Assembly (NCBI GenBank): GCA_963932145.1 | Contig: OZ010581.1 | Coordinates: 87,202,787 to 87,266,786 of the forward strand | Direction: 5' to 3' | Origin: Acanthosepion lycidas | Lineage: Eukaryota > Mollusca > Cephalopoda > Sepiida > Sepiidae | DNA: 64,000 nt | Part shown: one piece after another, positions 12,400-23,439 of the stretch | Layout: each line of letters starts with the position of its first letter | Numbering within the stretch: the first letter of the stretch is position 1 | Position numbers and translations under genes: made by a program | The notes under the pieces: generated by a model | Seen by the model: only the letters and a program-made list of their open reading frames with translations | Told to the model about the DNA's origin: nothing | Database searches by the model: none

Positions 12400-12790
12400 T
12401 GGAATTATAGCTTGATTGTCATGTGATCGCATGATCACAAAACCCAGTATTTGTAAGACAAGTGCTATTACAAAGATCCCAAGGGAATATAGTATTGTTA
12501 TTTGCTGCAGGTGTTAAGGCTAGATCATCCCGTTAATTCGTTGCTCGTTTCAATTCTCCCTGTTGCACGCATCCCTATTAATATTATTTTTCCGCTTAAC
12601 TGATGTTACCCATCTATACTGTTCTGTCTTGAGCCTCTGATTCCCAGTTTTCACAAGAAAGGCCAGTATTTTTTAATGCATACTTCATAACATTATTTAG
12701 TCTAGACACCTCTCTAAACATTGGTACATTGCCCGGTGGAACTATATGTTCAGACCATCGGAAACGATCATTACTCTGATTAATTGAAAA
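12400..12790 (-). mobile_element. Antisense LINE 3'-end remnant with zinc-finger tail
   Basis: Minus-strand translation gives, in order, RWSEHIVPPGNVPMFREV (~12,765-12,710), NWESEAQDRTV (~12,660-12,620) and CDLCNSTC..TNTGFCDH (~12,480-12,425). This order (RW..H block, NWE..AQDR block, C2H2-like finger at the end) is that of C-terminal parts of invertebrate endonuclease-reverse transcriptase LINEs. Frames are interrupted by stops. The clade was not determined; RTE-like is my best guess. Confidence 0.6.
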
Positions 12791-12829
12791 TGATCATTAC
12801 TTCAGTATCAAGTGCATATGATTCATCAT

Positions 12830-13340
12830 ATATACATAATACGCCTCGACCATTTTTGGTAAAAATGCCCAAACTATGTGACGAGCGTATGTCGCCCATG
12901 TTCCACTCTCATATATGAGTCAAAATGTTAAAAACACATGGTAAACTATTATTTAATAATATCGGGTTAAAATATTGATTAATTACTTCAGTACATGATA
13001 TCTGTGACTCGGGTGACTTCGATTGACTGATCTTCAAATATGGACAGCGCAGATGTGACTATTAATCCTGCTACGGTTTTGTGCAGATTTGGCAACAGTG
13101 TTTGCTGTTGTTGTTGCAGTAATATTTTAACTAAAATGTGATGTGTTATTCAATCACATTAGGCGCAGTTTTTTCCACATTCCCTGCAAGTAGAAATGTC
13201 GCATAACATGCAGTGCATGATCTCTATGTATGTAGCTTCTTTGATGATTTTTGTGACACTACCTACTTAGACGCGACCACATTCATTGCACGTTAGATCA
13301 AACTCTTTGTCAACATTATCAGGAAATTAACATCAAGACC
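12830..13340 (-). mobile_element. Second antisense LINE tail: zinc-finger segments plus 3' UTR-like sequence
   Basis: Minus strand encodes broken finger-like pieces: CNECGRV (~13,290), CRECGKNCA followed by a stop (~13,190-13,160) and CQICTKP..SHLR (~13,105-13,060). Non-coding sequence follows down to ~12,830. It lies just upstream, on the same strand, of the 12,400-12,790 remnant but has its own finger end, so I treat it as a separate partial copy. Confidence 0.45.
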
Positions 13341-13491
13341 TAACATCAAAACCTAAAGGAACATCTCTCTAAATTTTTCATGCTCGACACAATTCTATTC
13401 AAATTATCTCTTACGATTTTGCACTGCTTTTCTCCTGAATAAATGAGTAGCATCATGTTGGCCTTCTCCAGTGTTCATGCATACCTAGATT

Positions 13492-13515
13492 CACACACAC
13501 ACACACACACACGAA

Positions 13516-13563
<48 letters not shown>
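13492..13563. repeat. (CA)n and (CTAT)n microsatellites
   Basis: CA repeats 13,492-13,513, then CTAT tetramers 13,517-13,563. Confidence 0.95.
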
Positions 13564-13564
<1 letters not shown>

Positions 13565-13639
13565 GGATTCCCCCATCGAAAGCAGAACGAAGGGTTCATT
13601 AAATCCAAAGTTTTTACTGAACAAGTGAATGTTTTAAAT

Positions 13640-14190
13640 CGTTAATTACCTGTGACTTTCAAAACACCCTCTCTCCTGTATTGGTGCACTATGTGCCACG
13701 TGTCATATGATGCTATAATCACAGCCTTTTTGGATAGGAGTTCTTCATCTCTTAGCTCATCCGGAAGGCTGACATGTATATCCTCATGCATCTTAATGAT
13801 GATGAATACAATTCCATGGAAAAGTATTCCATATTTTCTTTGCTTGCAAGTGTTAAAGATGTGTTATCAGATTCTGTCAAATCATGTCCTATGTTCAATG
13901 GAAGAAGGTCAACTGATAGTGCTGGCCAGATAAGTTTCTGAACATACGGTAAAAGATGTGTAACACGGACATCATTTTGGAATGCATTATAGTACATAAA
14001 ATGTATCGATATGTTGAATATATTCTGGTCGTATATGGCACTGTTCCAAATTTCCTCCAAAAGCACCAAAGAAAAACGACGTTTGTAACTTATGGCCATT
14101 CCCACTTTGATTAGCCTTTGGATCTGGAATAAATACACTGGGGAAAATTTCCCTCTCCAGGTCTACGTTATACACGAAAATGAACATTAT
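13640..14190 (-). pseudogene. Unrecognised broken coding tract
   Basis: Three overlapping minus-strand frames stay open one after another: ~14,187-13,987 (contains DLEREIFPSVFIPDPKANQS), 14,138-13,752 (contains VQKLIWPALSVDLLPLN) and ~13,860-13,640 (contains HVSLPDELRDEELLSKKAVI). The last ends in VLKVTG followed by GTAATT, which could be a splice donor. Sequential frame opening over 550 bp in AT-rich DNA suggests a decayed gene or transposon ORF. I recognise no family. Confidence 0.3.
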
Positions 14191-14819
14191 TTGGCGAAAC
14201 TATTGAATATTTAATACTATAGCACACGATTCGATCTCCTAGGCAACTCCCTCATGACAACACTGATAGCGTGTACGAGAATGTTGCAATAATGGCTAAA
14301 TTCAAGTTAAAGATTCCCAAAGACACATGTTTATATTCTACGGGCCACATTTTCTGTGATATATGCTGTGGACGCCGAGACGTATGCTACTGTTGCCTTT
14401 ACAATACGTTAATTTTAGCGATCATCTCTACTGCATGGTCTATGAATGTAGGAATGATCATTTGATAATTGACTCTATTAACTTACAATTTCAGCACGCG
14501 CAGCAAATTTTCAAAATTACATCCATTTTCTCCGTGGGCGTTAATTTTTTAAAAAAGAGTATATTGATGTCTTCGTGGTAAGAAACCTGCCTGCACTCAT
14601 TTCTCTAAACTTACTGAAATTTATTGAAGCATGTGTCACTCAAAAGATAACACACTGGCGGTGAACTATATGAAAGTGACTATGATAACGGAGATAATTA
14701 AAATTTTATCTGAATATGTACTATCACTAAGTATGTATATACTGTAATAGATCTAAATAAGCATCGTTCATAAGTTTGTAATAATTTTATTTACAAAATT
14801 ACACACAGACAGACACAAA

Positions 14820-14821
<2 letters not shown>
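14191..14821. other. Unique-looking stretch without a recognised gene
   Basis: Plus-strand frames at 14,271-14,465 and 14,363-14,581 are open for 60-70 codons but show no family resemblance and overlap in conflicting frames. No element recognised. Confidence 0.4.

Positions 14822-14881
<60 letters not shown>
14822..14881. repeat. (TA)n microsatellite
   Basis: About 30 TA units. A second, shorter mixed TA/TG stretch lies at 15,046-15,108. Confidence 0.95.
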
Positions 14882-14889
<8 letters not shown>

Positions 14890-15469
14890 GAATTAAGTGC
14901 ACATTTTATCATGAGTCAGATTAAGTTAGGCTCAGTAAATATCCGTCTGAATTTATGCTCATATGAGTTTATGCTGAGCGAAATAAAAGTGAGAAGGACA
15001 AATCTAAATTTTTTACACAGACTCATATACCTAAGCACAGACACTCATATATATATACATATATATATATACAAAGACATATATATATGTGTATATGTGT
15101 GTGTGTGCAGATATACGTATACAATAAATATCTATAGTTTGCATGCCGAAAAACACAAGCATTCATCCGCACAAGCATATAAGTATTCCAGTCTTATCCA
15201 GTCACAAATTATTTTAATTTATGACTTCTTCATGTCATTAAAACGTTTCTGTTGCTTGTAAAAATGTCAGTTTTTCATTACAACTTGGGAAATCGAGGGT
15301 ATTTTTGTGTTAGGCTTTAATCTAATTATCTCCCTTGCACGGTCACTTGGCTGACAATTCCTGCCGATTTATTCTGGCTGTGCAAATAGGAATGCAGCTT
15401 TAATCAAACATAGATCCCATAAATAGGCTAATAAATAATGCATAATTGGCTGAATGAAAGAGAGATACA

Positions 15470-15651
15470 CTCAGAGAGAGAGAGAGAGAGGGAGAGAGAG
15501 AGAGAGAGAGAGAATGAGAATGAATGTAGACAATATTATAAGGGAGGCAAAAGATCTGAAAAATAGATTAAGTGAGAATGGCGTCATGATAAATGGAAAG
15601 AATGAAAAGAGAACAACCTCAAATGCAGGAATAATAAGCAAGACAAGTAAA

Positions 15652-15715
<64 letters not shown>

Positions 15716-15720
15716 GATAG
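15470..15720. repeat. Two (GA)n tracts
   Basis: AG repeats at 15,473-15,512 and 15,656-15,718 separated by 140 bp. The open frame through them encodes Arg-Glu repeats and is not a gene. Confidence 0.9.
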
Positions 15721-16640
15721 AAGAGATAAAGTGAAATTGAAAGTGTGTGTGCGAGAAAGTGATTAAATGAACATTGGGATAGAAAGAAAACTTTTCAAAA
15801 TTAAAAAATAGAAATATACAGTGTGAGTTTTTAACAACGTTGTTGAAGGAAGAAATGAAAAGTGAAAAGAAATGAATGAATAAATCAGAGAAAGTTTTGG
15901 AGATAATTTTCAAATGTATGAATTCGTGAGTTAAAGGCAGTAAGTATCAGTTAAAAGTGGGAATTATTTGTGGAGATTGCGTGGGTGGTATTCGTATATG
16001 TGCTTGAAACACAGAAAAAAAGAGTTTAGAATGAAAAGGAAAAAGACGCAGAGGCAACAAGAGACAGAAAGTATATATAGACAGAGAGGAAAATAAAGAG
16101 AGCTGGTGGGACAGAAAGGTGACGAAAATGGAAAGAGAGTTAAAAGAAGGAAATAGAAGTATAGTGATGAAATAAGGAAAATAAAGAAGTTAAGAACAGG
16201 AAGATAAAAAGAAAGGACAAGAAAAAGAAATTAACAAATAAAAGTCGTGAGAGAAAGAGGAACAGTAATAGAGGAAAACAGTGCAACAGAGAAAGCTTTG
16301 AGATTAAGGTTAATGCATTTTTCAAGCAATGAGTGATGTATAGTATTTTGTAAGGAAACTCAAAATAACTTGATATTAAAACAATATCTTTTATACAAGG
16401 GACGGCATTTTAAATTGCATACAAAGCATTTAATAATATCCTTTGATGTTGTCAAGCACCTGATTCCTAACGGTCAAATATTTTTTCTGTTCTTTTCTAT
16501 TTTTAAACTGTTCTAAAGTTTAGCGTCACTTATAAACAATACCCGTGTTAAAAATTAAAAATGTTCCTTTCTAGAATATGCCAGGACAAAGCACATAAAA
16601 ACTTTTGTCTATAAAATTGACAACACTAATATTTTTAATA
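15721..16640. other. Purine-rich stretch without a recognised gene
   Basis: Plus strand is strongly A/G-biased to ~16,300 and AT-rich after that. No coding or structural feature recognised. Confidence 0.5.
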
Positions 16641-16649
16641 ATGACTTGA

Positions 16650-17880
16650 CAAGGTCGAAAATATTCGAAAATAAATCAAATACAGATCAAGTATGGATAG
16701 CCGACAAAATGATAAAATAAAGAAGAAGTAGGAAAAAGATCTCAAGCTAACATGTTTCACCTTATTAGAGCTTCGTCAGAGTTCAAGATAGAAATAATAA
16801 AAATGATGAAAAGCAAAGAGACGCAGACGTATGTTGTGTTTGGTTAATTCTTATTGTTTAGTAACAGATAATATTCCTGTGAGAAGCATTCTGGACACTA
16901 AAGTGTGTAAAAGTGAGAAGCAATAGTATGTTTTGAAAAAAAAATCGTTTTGGTTTGATTTTTCATTAAAGCATATCTCGTGGGTAACCTGTGTGTATCA
17001 TCATTGATTTTTTATGTATTAGAAAGTCATTTTAAATTCATGAATAAAGGATCAGTAAAAATGTAAGAATGTTTTTTTAAAACGTGTGTTAATAGTTGGT
17101 AATATTGCTGTAAATATGTTTTCATAATATTTTCTCTTTAAAGGATTATGTTCATTTTTTATTAAAGCTGGCATTGATGAAATTAAAGTTATGTCCCGCA
17201 TTGCTGTGTAAGACGAGAGAGTCTGAGTGTTTATCTAATCACAAGTCTCTGTTGTGTTTCTGGATGATGGTTTTTAGATCTCGTGATGTCCTCGCTCCCA
17301 ATGTATGTTATTATACTGTAGATGATTTGATAAACCCGGACATTTGAATTGGTTTTGGTTTTATTGTTCACCCTGATTATATCTCCGAAAATCTTGGATG
17401 TGGTGGTAACGATCTTCGTGTCAGGCGTGACTAATTCATTTGCGAGTTTAGTTGAAGTTTTGGGGGATAGGAAAAATAGGAATTTTGTATAAGTTTTGTT
17501 GAATGTATTTATTTTGGTTTTATGGATTTTCTGAGATCGTTTTTTTGCGTTTAAGATGAAATGGTATGGGTTGTGTAGAGGTTTGAATGTGTTCTCAGTA
17601 TAATCCTCTTCACTAATGTATTCAGGGCTCTAAGGTAAAATCCTATAATTATTCCATATTTTATTCTTCGGTTGTGGTGGGAATAGAACTTGATAAAGTC
17701 ATTTTTGTTAGTGGCTTTTCGGTAATATTTAAAATCTAATTTATTGTCGTTACGTACTAATAGTATATAGAGAAAGGTAGGGAATTGTTTGTTTCAAATT
17801 CGTGTGTGAATTCGATGATTGGGTCAACTTTATTGGGCTTAGCTATTTATCTTTAAAAGGTTAGTATCTTGGGGATAAAA
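16650..17880 (-). mobile_element. Penelope-like element, 5'-truncated, with GIY-YIG endonuclease remnant
   Basis: Minus-strand translation gives the post-catalytic RT block EFTHEFETNNSLPFL (~17,825-17,780), then DFKYYRKATNKNDFI (~17,730-17,690) and HHNRRIKYG. The endonuclease part follows at ~17,350-17,170, with TSRDLKT..KHNRDL and DSLVLHSNAGHNFNFINA. This is the PLE order of RT thumb followed by GIY-YIG. The catalytic YxDD part is not seen and (TA)n(TG)n DNA lies just beyond the 5' side. The 3' tail runs to ~16,650. Several interruptions; not functional. Confidence 0.75.
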
Positions 17881-17966
17881 TAAGACGGCGTTCAAATAGC
17901 TATCTTCTCAAATAGGTAAGAAGAGCTGTTAGGTATGGTATGTTTAAATGGGACAAGTTCTAAGAA

Positions 17967-17967
17967 T

Positions 17968-18045
<78 letters not shown>
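17967..18045. repeat. (CT)n(TA)n(TG)n compound microsatellite
   Basis: CT repeats from ~17,968, TA repeats 17,984-18,024, TG repeats 18,025-18,044. Confidence 0.95.
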
Positions 18046-18513
18046 AAATTAGATTTTGAACTGAAGTCATTCCCATAGATTTCCGAGGTTCTTTCACAGA
18101 ATTTCAGTTCATGGTATAACTAGGTTGGCATATTTTGGTGCAACATTTGTCCTCATGGCTGTTAAATTTTGTCGGTAGGGGTTAAACATGAAATAGATGT
18201 TTTTTAAGATGAATTCAAGGTTTTCTATGAAATTTCCTTTGAAACGATTTGGTACAACGGCTATATTAACAAGTGCTTGATACCCAATTCAAAAAAATTG
18301 TACAAACCCCGATGAAAGTACGTATATTTTTCCTTTCACTCCCTATCCCATGAAATTTCCTAACTCTTACCTTATCTCCTCTTTTGTTGCTATTCCTGTG
18401 CGTACATAAATAAAAAAAATAAAACCTTATTAAATTAATTCGCCTCAACCACCTGACGAAACCGCAATGGTTGAAACCAAGGTAGCGTAAGTGGTTGATA
18501 TTCCTATTTTTTT

Positions 18514-18518
<5 letters not shown>
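18046..18518. other. Possible retroelement tail between microsatellites
   Basis: No clear coding frame. The segment CACCTGACGAAACCGCAATG then GTTGAAACC (~18,446-18,478) resembles PLE 3' terminal sequence (CCTGA..GAAAC) and could be a separate plus-strand PLE end. Weak. Confidence 0.3.

Positions 18519-18568
<50 letters not shown>
18519..18568. repeat. (TA)n microsatellite
   Basis: TA repeats ending two bases before the TGTGACAC boundary of the LTR-like element. Confidence 0.95.
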
Positions 18569-18570
<2 letters not shown>

Positions 18571-18771
18571 TGTGACACCAAGCCGTCGTCCCGTGGTCAA
18601 CTCCCAGTCGCGGCGCGAAGCCGTAAGGTTTCTTCTACCGGCGTTTTGGGGTTGAGTTCTGGTCGTCGATTTTAACGGCTTCACCAGTTGTACCGATTCA
18701 ATAATAAAAGAAAATCCCAACAGGTTCAAGTATGTTAAGAAATAACAATTTAACTTTATCCTTCTGTTATA

Positions 18772-18977
18772 CACTGCGTGCCAAATTATTATTGAGATAA
18801 CTTTTTTCTAATATTTCAAAAACGGTCCAATCAATTCACACAAAATTTTCACACAATGTTGGCAACACTGACCTGCGCAATCACTGAAAGTTTCGTACTG
18901 ATCTTCGCAATTCAAACAAACTGGAGCCATATTTGTTATCAGCACGGTGATTTGAGCGTGCCAAATTATTAGAAAAG
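18772..18977 (+). repeat. Left TIR of the Tc1-like element (IR/DR type)
   Basis: Near-complete inverse of 20,150-20,354. Contains two direct copies of GCGTGCCAAATTATTA, at 18,776-18,791 and 18,956-18,971, i.e. an outer and inner repeat as in IR/DR-type Tc1 transposons, where they are transposase binding sites (family knowledge). Confidence 0.88.
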
Positions 18978-18997
18978 TGTAAGAATTTAGTGAAAAG

Positions 18998-20011
18998 ATG
19001 GGCCGTAAAAGCAGTTTAAGTGATGCTGAAAAGAAAACTATCACCTCAGAACTCTCAAAAGGTAAATCTACCCTAGAAATTTTCAAAATGATAGGGAAGT
19101 GTCATCAAACAGTGAAAAATTCACCGCCGACTCTACACAAGTACGCAAAAGGGAAGATAAAGGCAGGCCGAGGGTTATTTCACGTCGTCTCATGTCACGA
19201 CTTAAACGAGAGGCCACGAAAGACCCTGGACTTACCGGTCAATAGCTTTTCAGTCGTATTGGGGATCCTACTGTGTCTAAAAGTACTCGGTGTCGGTATC
19301 TGAGGGAAATAGCAACCACAGTCAAACCTGTATCGAAGTCTCCTTTGACGAGAAATCACATTCAAAATCGATTGAAATGGGCAGAGGACAATATGAAGAT
19401 TGACTTCTCTAAAGTTTTGTTCACAGACGAAACTCGAGCAACACTTGATGGGCCAGATAGATGGTTCAAAGGCTGGGTAATGAACGGACAGAATCCCCAT
19501 CAGTGTTTGAGACACCAACAAGGCGGTGGAGGCATAATCATCCGGGGTGGTGTTATCGGAAACACATTAGTGGGCCCATGGAGAGTACCAGATGGCGTCA
19601 AAATGACTGCTGATGCATACATAGCGTTTATGAAGGAGCATCTTGAACCGTGGATGAAAAGGCAAAGAGTTGCCTTCAGAAAGGCCATTGTTTTTTATGT
19701 AAGATAATGCTCTCTCACACGCTACTCACAAGACTACTGAATATTTGAAACAGTTAGGCTTCGATGGATCTCGAAAAATGAAGTAGCCAGCAAATTCTCC
19801 GGATTTGAACCCAAACGAAAACCTTTGGAGCATCATGAAGCGAAGACTGTATACCAACTGACGACAATTCAGGGGCAACGCTGAGTTATGGGAAGCAATT
19901 CTTCACATATCTCGCGGCATTACAGCAGATGACATCCTACAATTAATAAATTCTATGGATCGTCGACTTTTTCAAGTAATTTCAAAACAGGGAAAGCACA
20001 TTCCCTATTAA
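18998..20011 (+). pseudogene. Tc1-like transposase, inactivated
   Basis: Start MGRKSSLSDAEKK is the usual N terminus of this Tc1 group, followed by helix-turn-helix sequence. Catalytic region: FTDE (D codon 19,426), QGGGGIIIRGGVIG block (~19,515-19,560), DNALSH (D codon 19,703) and SPDLNPNENLW (E codon 19,817). D2 and E are separated by 37 residues, a DD37E spacing. The end is QGKHIPY plus stop at 20,011, ~337 codons, normal for the family. Inactivating changes: frame changes near 19,110-19,150 and in the T-run at ~19,690, and in-frame stops at D2-1 (~19,700), ~19,784 and ~19,859. Confidence 0.9.
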
Positions 20012-20149
20012 TTTATTGAAAACTGTGCCTTTGTTTGTATCTGTTATTATTTGTTTGATTATCTTATTTATTAGCTTCTTTGGATCATAAACATTCACGT
20101 TCAACATTAATAAACGTTTTGTTTGCTCAATTCTGGGAATTTTACTAAA

Positions 20150-20354
20150 CCTTTCTAATAAATTGGCACGCTCAAATCACCGTGCTGATAACAAATATGG
20201 CGCCAGTTTGTTTACAAAGCGCAGATCAGTATGAAAATTTCAGTGATTATGCAGGTTATTGTTGCCAACATTGTGTGAAAATTTTGTGTGAATTGATTGG
20301 ACAATTTTTGAAATATTAGAAAAAGTTATCTCGATAATAATTTGGTACGCTGTC
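20150..20354 (-). repeat. Right TIR of the Tc1-like element
   Basis: Inverse of the left TIR. The inner repeat is at ~20,157-20,172 and the outer repeat at ~20,335-20,350. Scattered differences from the left TIR indicate an old insertion. Confidence 0.88.
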
Positions 20355-21697
20355 TATACAGGAGCGTGTTTTTCTCCCAGCCGGTTTCCTACGAAATATG
20401 ACACTTCTATATTTGAAGCCAGTTGATATCGTAAGTCAACTAATTTAGTTTTTACGCGCTGGCTTAACTTCCTTTGACAGTATAAGTTGCTATTGGTAGT
20501 ATCGGCGAAGTCGGAGGCCGTGGAATCTCTTGGTCAGCTTCTGCGAGGCAACACCATGGTTCAAAACCAGCTCAACTTGACTGCTTCTCCAACTCAACTC
20601 AACTCCAACTACTCAACTTCTCAACTCAACTCAACATCGACTGTCGTTTATATGCGTACCGACCAAAACCCGGTGTGTGGGTCCGACGCGGCCTGGGGTT
20701 CTCGGTAATCTGTATTTCTAACAAGAAATCTTTGTTGTCCGTACAGGAAAATTGATTATTTCCCATTTTTGGAAAATTAACCACTTCCCATTTCGGGAGG
20801 GGGCTCTCCGTCGTTCGTGAGGGAAGGTCGAGGGAGAGCTACCCTCCTAGACTCTTTCTCTCTCACATTGATATCTCATACCAATCCCTTCTGTGGGCAT
20901 TAGCATCTCCGCCTTTCCCATCCATTCAACTCCACCTATCACCATGCTACCATACGAGCAATGATCTCTCGGCAGTGCGGGAGTTGCTAAGCTGGCCTCG
21001 TTAAAATTATAATCTAGAATTTTTGTTTACAAAATTCTCCTTGCCAATTAAATTTTTTATCACATGTCACTTATCCAGCACTCTTACCGTCTCATTAATC
21101 ACTGTCAAAATTTTCCATCTGGTTCTTTACGCCAAGTTAGCCTTATCATTGAATCCTTGACTTGTTAAATTAAATTCCTTTTATCTCGTCAAATCTCAAT
21201 TTTCCACTCTTTCCAGGAGATTGCCAAAATTTTACAATTGCCACATTGCCATTCGACGTCTTAGCGTCTGTTGGCAAAGTAAATGATAACAATCCTCTCA
21301 CCTATACCGAGAATTCCAACATTTTATAATTGCCACATTGCTTCTCTTCGCCTGTATCCAAGAAAAAAAAGACAAACGATATCTTGGAAAGATAATTAAC
21401 ATTGATTATCACTGTCTGTCTCCAACCGAAATTTTTACGGCCAACACATGTTTTGGCCGATAATTCCAGTTATTTTTCCTTTCCGTCTATCTCCCTCGGC
21501 AATAACTCAACAGGACAAGACCTCACACGTGATTTCTTCCGCGGGCTATTTTTGTAAATAAAACACAATCTTTCTTTTAGTGTCGATCAGTCTATCTTTC
21601 GTTATAACTCTTTCTTTCCGCTTTAAGAATGTATATTTTCTGTTTTAATTTCTATGGTTAATTAGTTAGCCAATTACCATAGATAAATAGTGTCACA

Positions 21698-22545
21698 AAC
21701 GAACGAAGAGTAAGATTTCAGCGTTCAAAACATTAATTTAAAACAGAGCTCAATAGAAAAGCAGAGCCTTAAATATTTATTTATTATGCAGTGTTATATT
21801 AGAACATGCACATACCCACTACAAAACTGTACAACTTGCTTGAACGTTAAGAAAACGAAAAAAATTTTAACGTTTCATATTTTATTTAGAAATGCAGTTG
21901 TCGAAGCATGCTTTCAACTTCCGTCATTAGGAAGTTTCCCATTAAAGCTATATAAGAATTTACATGTGTATAAGGAAAGTAATCTAAGTGATTAGTAACA
22001 GCAACAGAGAAAATGGGATGGAGGTAGGTGATATAAACTAAGAAGGGATAAATCCAGCCAATGGAATTCCGTCAAATCGTAGAATTTGAACTTTAACGGT
22101 TTCCTCGCTTGGTTAGGTTAATGTTTCTCAAGCGAAAACATTCTATGCTCGTAGATAAATCTTCATGGAATGTAAAAGAGTACTACAGTATTTTATGAAA
22201 TGGACTTTCTAATATAGATTAGAATACTAAACTGATTTAAAATCTTTATATTGCCATATTTATTATACTTAACTAAATGTTACTTTACAATATGAATTAG
22301 AATACTACATACTTTTTGATTTCAGTATTATTTTTTGGCATGAGCGTTATAAAAGAGAAAAATACTCCAAGTAATATAACGTTTAAGTTTTTTTTAAGGA
22401 TAAATAGGTGGTGAAATCTAGATAGAAATAATGGTAAAACAACATTGAAATTCGAATTAACCTTCAAATTTCAATAAACTAATTTGGAAAAGGGAATTGA
22501 TACTATTGCATAAAGATTCCATTATTCATTTTTATCTTTCTTTAG
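21698..22545. other. AT-rich stretch without a recognised gene
   Basis: No coding frame or element recognised. Confidence 0.6.
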
Positions 22546-22742
22546 GTAACAGCAAAATTTTCCAAATCGTGTAACAGCATAATTGTCCATCTCACAAAAT
22601 GTTTAATAGCTAAAAACGACTAAACTAATTGAATTTTTTTTTCCAGTTGTTCAGATAAGATGTTTTATCATTTTGACACCATTTGTTGAAAGAATCACTG
22701 AAAAATCCTTTGGTTGTCGGCTAGAAAGAGAACAGATTTAAA

Positions 22743-23069
22743 ATGGTTTTATGTCAGACCCACTGTCTTTCCAATAGTAATAGAAAAAAAGTCATTCAAA
22801 CTTTCAGTAATGGTATCAACATTCATACACTAGCTTCCATGTTTAAAGTAGATTCAAGAAACGTCAAGAGAACGGTGAATAAGTTTAGAAAAGTGTGAAC
22901 AGTAGAGAGGAAAAATGGATCATCAGGTCACAACAGGAGGAGGGATCGGCATTTCAACTTAGAGCTAAAGAGATCAATTAGAGAAGATCCAACTTAATCT
23001 ATAACTCAGAGACACCTTGTTACTACAGGACAGAAGGTTAGATCATCAAGAAGAAGTTGGAAAATGACC
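22743..23069 (+). pseudogene. Transposase N-terminal fragment (DNA-binding domain)
   Basis: One continuous frame from ATG 22,743 with in-frame stops at ~22,899 and ~22,997. RKKVIQTFSNGINIHTLASM then FKVDSRNVKRTVNKFRKV is a helix-turn-helix segment of Tc1/mariner-type transposases; the basic linker TVERKNGSSGHNRRR follows. No DDE/D region remains, so it is non-functional. Confidence 0.7.
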
Positions 23070-23073
23070 TTGG

Positions 23074-23074
<1 letters not shown>

Positions 23075-23159
<85 letters not shown>

Positions 23160-23160
23160 T
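23075..23160. repeat. (TA)n(TG)n compound microsatellite inside the transposon
   Basis: TA repeats ~23,079-23,135 then TG repeats to 23,159. They begin directly after the transposase fragment. Confidence 0.95.
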
Positions 23161-23439
23161 TGAACTTGATTTCAATCCTTCATGAGCTTCTGATTCTTAG
23201 CTATTATTAATTAATGATGAACATGTCATTTTCGTTTATGATCGATTTCACAACAATTCTTCTGTTAAACTTGTAGAGTAATTATACATTCTTATCAATG
23301 TAGAGTTTAATAGTGTTATAAAAACCTCGGAGAATTCTAGTTAGATATCTTTAATCATTTCTAAGATACAACATTTCAAAGCTTAATGAAACAATTAGAC
23401 AATTCTACTGTTACAAGATTTGGACAATTTTGCTGTTAC

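Larger units (their letters stand above)
18772..20354 (+). mobile_element. Tc1-like DNA transposon, DD37E spacing, complete ends, broken transposase
   Basis: 1,583 bp flanked on both sides by TA (18,770-18,771 and 20,355-20,356), the Tc1/mariner target duplication. Long terminal inverted repeats of ~205 bp enclose one transposase reading region. Both ends are present, so this copy is structurally whole but coding-dead. It lies inside the 18,571-21,697 element and is younger than it. Confidence 0.92.
18571..21697. mobile_element. LTR-like non-coding element (possible solo LTR) carrying a nested Tc1 transposon
   Basis: Begins TGTGACAC and ends GTGTCACA, an 8-bp perfect terminal inverted match with TG..CA ends. 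Without the 1.58-kb Tc1 insertion the body is ~1.54 kb. The parts next to the Tc1 copy are clearly GC-richer than the surroundings and non-coding; AATAAA lies at ~21,556. A long solo LTR is the simplest reading, but I see no target duplication and have no second copy to compare. A non-autonomous DNA element is the alternative. Confidence 0.4.
22546..23439 (+). mobile_element. Internally deleted Tc1/mariner-type transposon with doubled TIR motif
   Basis: The left end has two direct copies of GTAACAGCA..AATTGTCC-type motif starting at 22,546 and 22,571. The right end has their inverted counterparts ending at 23,439 and 23,414, with the same 25-bp spacing. Between them is the N-terminal part of a transposase, then a (TA)n(TG)n tract where the catalytic part should be. 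Total ~0.9 kb. The exact outermost base and target duplication are uncertain. Confidence 0.72.

Noticed and set aside
15454-15696. 80-codon frame with Arg-Glu repeats
   Set aside because: Read-through of (GA)n tracts.
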